From assembly GCA_964615845.1 (NCBI GenBank), contig CAZTRC010000024.1, positions 1 to 6,459 of the forward strand: a stretch of 6,459 nt of DNA, read 5' to 3'. The translations under genes and the position numbers were made by a program. Shown in pieces: positions 1 through 3,862 of the stretch (the stretch's first letter is position 1; each line of letters begins with the position of its first letter). This DNA is from CAYRQF01 sp964615845. Its GTDB lineage: Bacteria; Patescibacteriota; Minisyncoccia; Phycocordibacterales; CSBR16-119. The notes beneath the pieces are model-generated. The model searched no databases. It was not told the origin of the DNA and was given only the letters and a program-made list of their open reading frames with translations.

Positions 1-50
1 ATTTGGCAGAAGTGGCAGGTAGGCGTGGTGTAGATTGAAACGTCTTTCAT
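1..50 (-). CDS. Glutaredoxin-like thiol-disulfide protein (N-terminal fragment)
   Basis: Reading the minus strand from the ATG at 50-48 gives MKDVSIYTTPTCHFCQ before the window ends. A short beta strand (VSIYTT) followed by P-T-C-H-F-C is the start of a glutaredoxin/NrdH-type thioredoxin fold, with a Cys-X-X-Cys redox pair at residues 12 and 15. Family members reduce disulfides in the cytoplasm using glutathione or thioredoxin reductase; which donor serves here cannot be seen. Only 16 codons are present and the gene continues beyond base 1. It lies downstream of, and on the same strand as, the DivIC-like gene (57 bp between that stop and this ATG). It also has its own extended -10 box, with a leader of about 26 nt and no Shine-Dalgarno. 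The family call is fairly secure from the motif; the exact subfamily is not. Confidence 0.8.
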   Translation of the reverse strand, partial: MKDVSIYTTPTCHFCQ

Positions 51-82
51 ATATTTCGAAAATTATTTATTAATGCTCGAGT

Positions 83-91
83 ATTATATCA
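83..91 (-). promoter_or_regulatory. Extended -10 promoter element for the glutaredoxin-like gene
   Basis: The minus strand reads TGATATAAT, a perfect TATAAT with the TGn extension. A start about 7 nt downstream (near 76) gives a 26-nt leader to the ATG at 50. No good -35 is visible at 16-18 nt spacing, which an extended -10 can tolerate. Confidence 0.5.
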
Positions 92-106
92 CAATCGTCC
101 GGAATC

Positions 107-487
107 CTACTCTTTGGTAAAAATATTCTTCAAAAACTGCCAGAAACCATCTTTACCTGCGCGATCCTCGGGCTCCACAGGTTCCTCTTGAACAATCATG
201 ATGACCTTCTCCCCTTTTTTGACCACATTGAATTTCTCTCGGATAGCCTTTTCGGTCCCGAAGTCCGTATTGGCGCTCTCGAGGTCGGCCCCAAGCCTGG
301 TCTTCTGCTCCTGTAGAGACGCAAGCTCGCTGCTCGCGACCATGACTTTCTTCCTGGCCAAACGACTCTTATTGTATGCACCGACGGAACTATAGACAAA
401 AAGCCCAGCGAAAATTATGAGAATCAAATATGTGAGCGGCGAGCGTGCTAGACGGCTCACCAGTCTTTTCCTTCCAAGCTTTGGCAT
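107..487 (-). CDS. DivIC/FtsL-like septum formation initiator
   Basis: A 126-residue single-pass membrane protein with a basic N-terminus (residues 1-16, many Lys/Arg), a hydrophobic helix at about 18-36, a predicted coiled coil at about 40-75, and the C-terminal motif EKAIREKFNVVKKGEKVI (79-96). This is the layout of the septum formation initiator family (DivIC/FtsB/FtsL). These small bitopic proteins link FtsQ/DivIB and the septal synthase FtsWI in the divisome, with the coiled coil outside the membrane. The remaining tail (100-126) is acidic and then aromatic/basic, and is probably lineage specific. The start is supported by a TATAAT whose last base is 6 nt before the ATG, which predicts a leaderless message; the CAAAGG in between is at best a weak Shine-Dalgarno. 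DivIC, FtsB and FtsL are hard to tell apart from sequence, so no symbol is given. Confidence 0.82.
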   Translation of the reverse strand: MPKLGRKRLVSRLARSPLTYLILIIFAGLFVYSSVGAYNKSRLARKKVMVASSELASLQEQKTRLGADLESANTDFGTEKAIREKFNVVKKGEKVIMIVQEEPVEPEDRAGKDGFWQFLKNIFTKE

Positions 488-493
488 CCTTTG

Positions 494-499
494 ATTATA
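494..499 (-). promoter_or_regulatory. -10 box of the DivIC-like gene (leaderless arrangement)
   Basis: The minus strand has a perfect TATAAT followed by CAAAGG and then the ATG at 487. Six bases between the hexamer and the ATG would place +1 on the A of the start codon. No convincing -35 is seen. Confidence 0.6.
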
Positions 500-547
500 C
501 CCAAAATAAAACCAAGGCAGAAGCGTGCCTCAAAAAACAAAATAGTG

Positions 548-553
548 TACAAT
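548..553 (+). promoter_or_regulatory. Possible -10 box of the small membrane protein gene
   Basis: TACAAT (5/6 match to TATAAT) ends 10 nt before the first ATG (564) and 13 nt before the second (567), so the leader would be about 4-7 nt. No -35 match. It stands in the 76-bp divergent space shared with the DivIC-like gene. Confidence 0.35.
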
Positions 554-563
554 ATTCCCCATT

Positions 564-671
564 ATGATGTTTAATCCAAAACACAAAAAGAAAATCAAAA
601 TCGCTTGGTCAATCGTAGCTTTCCTGGTCATCATCTCGATGATCCTCCTCTACGCACCGATTTTTAGGTAA
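564..671 (+). CDS. Small single-helix membrane protein, 35 residues
   Basis: An ATG at 564 (or the adjacent ATG at 567) opens a 35-codon frame ending in TAA at 669-671. The protein has a strongly basic N-terminus (KHKKKIK), one hydrophobic helix at about residues 13-31 (AWSIVAFLVIISMILLY), and the ending YAPIFR. This is a bitopic micro-protein with positive-inside topology: a short cytoplasmic basic head and almost no outer part. I do not recognise a characterised function; similar short basic-plus-one-helix proteins occur in Parcubacteria-type genomes, from memory and unverified. A TACAAT box lies just upstream. Its last five codons are repeated in frame on the far side of the transposase unit (1438-1458, reading YAPIFQ and then TAG), which supports this frame being real and suggests its 3' end was disturbed by insertion. 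Confidence 0.6.
   Translation: MMFNPKHKKKIKIAWSIVAFLVIISMILLYAPIFR
651..665 (+). repeat. Left direct repeat flanking the transposase unit
   Basis: TACGCACCGATTTTT matches TACGCGCCGATTTTT at 1438-1452 in 14 of 15 positions. Here it encodes the terminal YAPIF of the small membrane protein. It ends 21 bp before the left palindrome. Confidence 0.6.
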
Positions 672-676
672 AACTA

Positions 677-686
677 AGAAGCTATT
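677..686 (+). repeat. Left 10-bp inverted repeat outside the palindromes
   Basis: AGAAGCTATT abuts the left palindrome. Its reverse complement AATAGCTTCT occurs at 1454-1463, 15 bp beyond the right palindrome. Possible element boundary or coincidental pairing. Confidence 0.35.
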
Positions 687-726
687 TACATAGGACAGAC
701 CTACGTACGTAGGTCTGTCCTATGTA
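687..726. repeat. Perfect 40-bp palindrome (left, REPIN-like)
   Basis: Two exact 20-base arms meet at 706/707. The left arm contains ACATAGGACAGACCTACGT and the right arm is its precise complement. It begins 2 bp after the transposase stop codon, in the 3' direction of that gene. It shares the core GGACAGACC / GGTCTGTCC with the palindrome at 1393-1438. As RNA it would fold into a very stable hairpin, so it may also stop or stabilise the transposase message. Paired REP-like sequences beside a RAYT gene are a known arrangement; I infer that relation here. Confidence 0.85.
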
Positions 727-728
727 GT

Positions 729-1376
729 TTATTCCCCAAACCCAAGCCAGTCGAATAATTCGTTGACATGATCTTCCGGCCTATTGAAATACTTAGGAAA
801 TTCTGCCAAATTTAAAATATCCTTGCCATAGGCTCTATTTTTTGAATTCAAATATTCCCCCATACTCGAATATGAATATTTGGTGACGTAATCGAGTAGT
901 TCTTTCTTGGTCTTAGTTCTCTTTTCTTTCCAACCGGAATCAATAAGCTTGGCCGGATTGAGATGAATATAAGCATACAGATATTTTAATTGCCTGTCCG
1001 AAGACATGTGCTTTGACCTAAAGACCCCTTCAAAAAGGTGTCCGCTTCGTTTGTATTTTTTATTGAAGTACATCGAATACGCGGTCAAAAGTTTTTTCAT
1101 AAATGCCGAAATACCATTTTCTATTTTTTGTTTCGCCAAAAGATGAAAGTGGTTTGGCATCAGACAAAAGAGCCCGATAGCCACGACTGGTTCGCCTCTT
1201 TCAAAATTCCTCCCAACCTCACGCAAAGAAATACTTTTGGAAGAATTACAAATATATAAAAGTCGAAAGAAGTGTCCGTAATCTTCCGCGTCCAAAAAGA
1301 TAGTTCTCTTTTCTACACCTCGATTATACAGATGATAATATTCATCTTCTACAAATGGCGTGTTTCTGTACGGCAT
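729..1376 (-). CDS. REP-associated tyrosine transposase (Y1/HUH family)
   Basis: 215 residues, complete. The N-terminal YHLYNRGVEKRTIF (14-27) is typical of the Y1_Tnp/RAYT fold. The HUH metal-binding motif is PNHFHLL, with His76 and His78. The segment NKKYKRSGHLFEGVF (105-119) is characteristic of the family. By alignment from memory to the E. coli REP transposase, the nucleophilic tyrosine is Tyr136 in AYIHLNP. It would nick and rejoin single-stranded DNA through a 5'-phosphotyrosine link. The C-terminal part (about 150-215) is longer than in short RAYTs and carries no motif I recognise. The start is fixed by TGATATAAT ending 6 nt before the ATG, predicting a leaderless mRNA. The perfect palindromes on both sides are the likely substrates. 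No frameshift or missing key residue is seen. Confidence 0.9.
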   Translation of the reverse strand: MPYRNTPFVEDEYYHLYNRGVEKRTIFLDAEDYGHFFRLLYICNSSKSISLREVGRNFERGEPVVAIGLFCLMPNHFHLLAKQKIENGISAFMKKLLTAYSMYFNKKYKRSGHLFEGVFRSKHMSSDRQLKYLYAYIHLNPAKLIDSGWKEKRTKTKKELLDYVTKYSYSSMGEYLNSKNRAYGKDILNLAEFPKYFNRPEDHVNELFDWLGFGE

Positions 1377-1382
1377 GAAAAC

Positions 1383-1411
1383 ATTATATCAAACTCACAT
1401 AGGTCTGTCCT
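1383..1411 (-). promoter_or_regulatory. Transposase promoter, -35 inside the right palindrome
   Basis: On the minus strand TATAAT (1388-1383), preceded by TGA as an extended -10, ends 6 nt before the ATG at 1376. Seventeen bases upstream is AGGACA (1411-1406), a 4/6 match to TTGACA, which lies within the 46-bp palindrome. Binding of the transposase or hairpin extrusion there would affect its own transcription (inference). Confidence 0.6.
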
Positions 1412-1438
1412 TTGTACAAAGGACAGACCTATGTGAGT
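1393..1438. repeat. Perfect 46-bp palindrome (right, REPIN-like)
   Basis: Two exact 23-base arms meet at 1415/1416 with TTTGTACAAA at the centre. The first half resembles the second half of the left palindrome in 18 of 20 positions (ACATAGGTCTGTCCTTTGTA against ACGTAGGTCTGTCCTATGTA). The two palindromes therefore are built from the same repeat arms joined in opposite order. The right edge touches the direct repeat at 1438. Confidence 0.85.
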
Positions 1439-1452
1439 ACGCGCCGATTTTT
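1438..1452 (+). repeat. Right direct repeat flanking the transposase unit
   Basis: TACGCGCCGATTTTT is a 14/15 copy of 651-665 and starts on the last base of the right palindrome. Read in the same frame as the small membrane gene it continues to CAA TAG, giving YAPIFQ and a stop. It may be the original 3' end of that gene. Confidence 0.6.
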
Positions 1453-1453
1453 C

Positions 1454-1463
1454 AATAGCTTCT
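1454..1463 (+). repeat. Right 10-bp inverted repeat
   Basis: AATAGCTTCT is the exact reverse complement of AGAAGCTATT at 677-686. A further short palindrome, GCTAGT-A-ACTAGC (1468-1480), follows, and TAGCTTCT is repeated directly at 1456-1463 and 1477-1484. Confidence 0.35.
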
Positions 1464-1486
1464 AGTGGCTAGTAACTAGCTTCTTG

Positions 1487-1515
1487 AAAAAGAAAGAACC
1501 CCCGACGAGCGGGGG
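1487..1515 (-). terminator. Rho-independent terminator of the minus-strand unit
   Basis: A 6-bp GC stem CCCCCG (1499-1504) pairs with CGGGGG (1510-1515) around the loop ACGAG. Read on the minus strand it is followed by TTCTTTCTTTTT, a good U-rich tail, 43 nt beyond the stop of the 1558-1881 gene. Read on the plus strand the tail is CTTTCCTT, weaker, so it may also serve the plus-strand small membrane gene, whose original end probably lay here before the transposase unit entered. The 181 bp between the transposase start and the next gene hold only this, the right palindrome, the short repeats and the transposase promoter. Confidence 0.8.
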
Positions 1516-1557
1516 CTTTCCTTGTGCGAGGATAGCTTGGTCTTTCCACAAACCCTG

Positions 1558-1881
1558 TTAAGCCTCCAGGACAGCCATATCGAAAGCAGTCTTCGCGACC
1601 TTGCTACTGATGCAAGCAAACATGACCCGCAGAACCTGTCTGTCTTCAGGACTCAGTCTGTCAAACAGATCGTCAAAGTCACTAAAGACCTCTTCTTCGA
1701 AAGGCTGCGAAGGGTCAGCGGACACCTTTTTGAGGTATTCGATCTCACGCTCGGGCAACTTATCCTTGAATCCTTTCGTGATACTCGCGATGTCTTCTGT
1801 AGCTGGTCTGATCAATGCCATAAGTGAACTGCCTGGCTGTGGTTTTCTTGAAGCTCTCAAGAAGAAAAAATTGAACTTCAT
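1558..1881 (-). CDS. Hypothetical small acidic protein, start uncertain
   Basis: I do not recognise a family. The frame opens at ATG 1881 (107 residues), but the first 20 residues (rich in F, R and P) have poor codon character. An internal ATG at 1821 (residue 21, MALIRPATEDIAS) starts an 87-residue product that looks like ordinary coding sequence. The body is amphipathic and largely helical in character, with an acidic middle (FEEEVFSDFDDLFDRL, about 62-77) and a neutral helical C-terminus. There is no signal peptide or membrane helix in the 87-residue form. A TTGACA promoter (1912-1939) lies upstream and a strong terminator follows the stop, so it appears to be its own short transcription unit after lepA. 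The promoter, however, points almost exactly at another ATG (1903) in a different frame, which runs 47 codons to 1760; a frameshift between the two frames cannot be excluded. Confidence 0.6.
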   Translation of the reverse strand: MKFNFFFLRASRKPQPGSSLMALIRPATEDIASITKGFKDKLPEREIEYLKKVSADPSQPFEEEVFSDFDDLFDRLSPEDRQVLRVMFACISSKVAKTAFDMAVLEA

Positions 1882-1911
1882 GGTCGTTGGGTTTTTGGTT
1901 CATTTATTACA

Positions 1912-1939
1912 AGATTACGTAGACGACATAAAATGTCAA
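1912..1939 (-). promoter_or_regulatory. Promoter between lepA and the small acidic protein
   Basis: The minus strand has a perfect -35 TTGACA (1939-1934), a 16-nt spacer and TAATCT (1917-1912) as a modest -10. Transcription would begin near 1905, about 2 nt before ATG 1903 and about 24 nt before ATG 1881. This is the only perfect -35 consensus I found in the window. Confidence 0.5.
1925..1937. promoter_or_regulatory. Short inverted repeat over the -35 (possible operator)
   Basis: GACAT-AAA-ATGTC is a perfect 5-bp inverted repeat with a 3-base centre. It overlaps four bases of the TTGACA box. It is short enough to be chance. Confidence 0.2.
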
Positions 1940-1948
1940 GAACGGGGA

Positions 1949-3751
1949 TTATTCTCCTCCTCTCATCATTTTGAGGAACACATCATGCGGGATGTTTACT
2001 TTGCCCTTCCCTCTTTCTTTCATTTTCTTTTTGCCTTTTTTCTGTTTTTCGCGGAGCTTCATCTTGCGGGTGATGTCGCCGCCGTACATGTGCTGAGTGA
2101 CGTCTTTGCTGAAAGCCTTGAGAGTTTCGGATGATAGAATTCGCCCCAGCGCCTTACCCTGGATCTTGGTCACGAACATTTGCCGTGGCAAAACAGAGTG
2201 AAGTTTCTTGACCGCCTTTTCGGCTTCTTCTTGGACACGCCTTCGGGATACCACGCGGCAAAACGCCACTATAGGCTCATCAGCGACGAGGATATCTAGA
2301 CGCACCACATCCGCCGGACGATATGCGCCGATTTCGTAGGAGATGGACGCGTAGCCGGAAGACGCTGATTTCAAATCATCAAAAAAGTTTCGCATCAGTT
2401 CGCGAAGCGGCATTTCAACCAAGAGCGAGGTGCGGTTATCACCAAAATTGTCGACGTTCTTGGCTTCGGCCTCGTGATCAAAAAGGAGTTGCATGATGTT
2501 CCCGAGATACGACGTTGGCGTGATGATTTTCACTTCAACCCAAGGCTCTAGAATCTCAGACAATTCCCCATCGTTTGGGAAAGTGTGTGGCGAATAAATC
2601 ATTTCTTCTTTTCCTGTCGCGCGATATGTGACTTTGTAAGTAATTGACGGACTCGTGACCACGAGATCGAGATTGAATTCCCGGTGAAGCCGCTCGGTAA
2701 TGATTTCGAGGTGGAGCATCCCAAGGAAACCAGAGCGAAAACCGCGGCCGAGAGCTCCGGACGATTCTTCTTCGTAAGTAAGCGATGAGTCTGAAAGCTT
2801 CAGTTTTCCTAGCGAGGCCCTGAGTTCGTCAAAATCATCCTGGTCTTCGGGATATATAGAGGCCCAGACGACCGGACGCGGGGTCATGTAGCCTTCGAGG
2901 GTCGGAAGTGGGTTTTTCTCTGGCGTGACGGTGTCTCCGACGGAAGCGATGCCCGGCTTCTTGATGCCGGTCACGATGTAGCCGATTTCACCGGCGCCGA
3001 GCGTGTCGGTCGCGACAGGACTCGGCGAAAATATTCCAACTTCGAGCGCGATAAATTTCTCACCAGCAACAGCAAATTTCAAGACGTCGCCCTTTTTTAT
3101 CGTGCCATCGATGACACGGACGTAGACAATGACGCCTTTGTGATTGGAATATTGGAAATCAAACACAAGGGATCGAGAACTTCCGGAATTCGCAATTACT
3201 TCCTCTGGCGGCGGAACTTTGTCGATGATGGTTTCGAGAAGTTCTTTGACGCCTTCGCCCGTCCGACCCGAGACCGTCAAGATTTCAGATTCGCTGATGC
3301 CGAGAACTTTGGCGACTTCAGCTTTGACTTCCGGCACACGTGAAAGCGGTGAATCGATTTTGGACAAAACCGGAATTATCTTTATCCCAAGTTTCTGGGC
3401 CATGTAAAGCGTAGTGAAAGTCTGCGCCTGGACGCCTTGGGTCGAATCGACAAGCATGATAGAACCTTCGACGGCCTGCAAAGCCCTGGAAACCTCATAA
3501 GAGAAGTCGATATGGCCCGGTGTATCAATCAGATTATAAATATATTTTTCGCCATTTAGGGAATACTCCATGCGAACCGGCTGCATCTTGATGGTGATAC
3601 CGCGTTCACGCTCAAGCTCCATGTTGTCGAGCACCTGGTCTTGCATCTTACGCTTTTCGATGGTGTTGGTAATTTCCAAAAAGCGATCTGCGAGGGTCGA
3701 TTTGCCGTGGTCAATATGAGCGATAATGCTGAAATTTCGGATATGCTTTAA
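1949..3751 (-). CDS. lepA: Elongation factor 4 (LepA), start lost in the gap
   Basis: 600 codons are visible, from LKHIRNFSII (just inside the gap edge) to the stop at 1949. Family members are about 600 residues, so only a few N-terminal codons are missing. This is a translational GTPase that acts on the ribosome and is described as back-translocating or remodelling stalled elongation complexes. Counting from the first visible Leu: P-loop AHIDHGKS (11-18), switch I RERGIT (48-53), DTPGH (76-80), G4 SKID (130-133) and G5 SGRTG (161-165). The LepA-specific C-terminus carries YGGDITRK and a Lys-rich run (EKQKKGKKKMKER), ending IPHDVFLKMM. It lacks the EF-G domain IV, as expected. One oddity is Ser in place of Asn in the NKxD motif. 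The gene is divergent from rel across the gap, so its promoter cannot be seen. Confidence 0.96.
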   Translation of the reverse strand, partial: LKHIRNFSIIAHIDHGKSTLADRFLEITNTIEKRKMQDQVLDNMELERERGITIKMQPVRMEYSLNGEKYIYNLIDTPGHIDFSYEVSRALQAVEGSIMLVDSTQGVQAQTFTTLYMAQKLGIKIIPVLSKIDSPLSRVPEVKAEVAKVLGISESEILTVSGRTGEGVKELLETIIDKVPPPEEVIANSGSSRSLVFDFQYSNHKGVIVYVRVIDGTIKKGDVLKFAVAGEKFIALEVGIFSPSPVATDTLGAGEIGYIVTGIKKPGIASVGDTVTPEKNPLPTLEGYMTPRPVVWASIYPEDQDDFDELRASLGKLKLSDSSLTYEEESSGALGRGFRSGFLGMLHLEIITERLHREFNLDLVVTSPSITYKVTYRATGKEEMIYSPHTFPNDGELSEILEPWVEVKIITPTSYLGNIMQLLFDHEAEAKNVDNFGDNRTSLLVEMPLRELMRNFFDDLKSASSGYASISYEIGAYRPADVVRLDILVADEPIVAFCRVVSRRRVQEEAEKAVKKLHSVLPRQMFVTKIQGKALGRILSSETLKAFSKDVTQHMYGGDITRKMKLREKQKKGKKKMKERGKGKVNIPHDVFLKMMRGGE

Positions 3752-3851
3752 NNNNNNNNNNNNNNNNNNNNNNNNNNNNNNNNNNNNNNNNNNNNNNNNN
3801 NNNNNNNNNNNNNNNNNNNNNNNNNNNNNNNNNNNNNNNNNNNNNNNNNNN
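3752..3851. other. Assembly gap of exactly 100 N
   Basis: One hundred consecutive N, the usual placeholder for a scaffold join of unknown size. It hides the lepA start codon, both divergent promoters and the first base of the apparent rel -10 box. Any reading frame crossing it is not real evidence of coding. Confidence 0.98.
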
Positions 3852-3856
3852 ATAAT
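3851..3856 (+). promoter_or_regulatory. -10 box of rel (first base masked)
   Basis: NATAAT, most likely TATAAT, is followed by ATCTAT and then the ATG at 3863. The spacing is again 6 nt, which predicts a leaderless message. There is no Shine-Dalgarno. The -35 is inside the gap. Confidence 0.5.
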
Positions 3857-3862
3857 ATCTAT

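Larger units (their letters stand above)
687..1438 (-). mobile_element. RAYT-type unit: Y1 transposase between two palindromes
   Basis: The unit consists of one REP-associated tyrosine transposase gene with a perfect 40-bp palindrome directly after its stop and a perfect 46-bp palindrome ending 16 bp upstream of its ATG. The palindromes share the 9-bp core GGACAGACC. In IS200/IS605-like and RAYT systems such hairpins are what the HUH nuclease recognises and cleaves as single strands. No second gene (TnpB) is present. Outside the palindromes are a 14/15 direct repeat (651-665 and 1438-1452) and a 10-bp inverted repeat. The true borders are therefore uncertain and may extend to these. The transposase frame is complete with catalytic residues, so the unit may still be active. 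Confidence 0.7.

Noticed and set aside
687..1438. The two palindromes as CRISPR repeats
   Set aside because: There are only two, about 660 bp apart, each an internal palindrome with a transposase gene between and no spacer pattern.
651..1452. Treating the 15-bp direct repeat as a classical target-site duplication
   Set aside because: The left copy is 21 bp from the palindrome while the right copy touches it, and Y1/HUH elements do not normally make such duplications; kept as an unexplained repeat.
1468..1480. GCTAGT-A-ACTAGC as a recombination or operator site
   Set aside because: Only 6-bp arms with a single central base beside a terminator; recorded under the neighbouring repeat but too short to call.
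1522..2134. Plus-strand frames opposite the small acidic protein and the lepA 3' end
   Set aside because: No motifs; they mirror the minus-strand genes, and the lepA frame is unambiguous.
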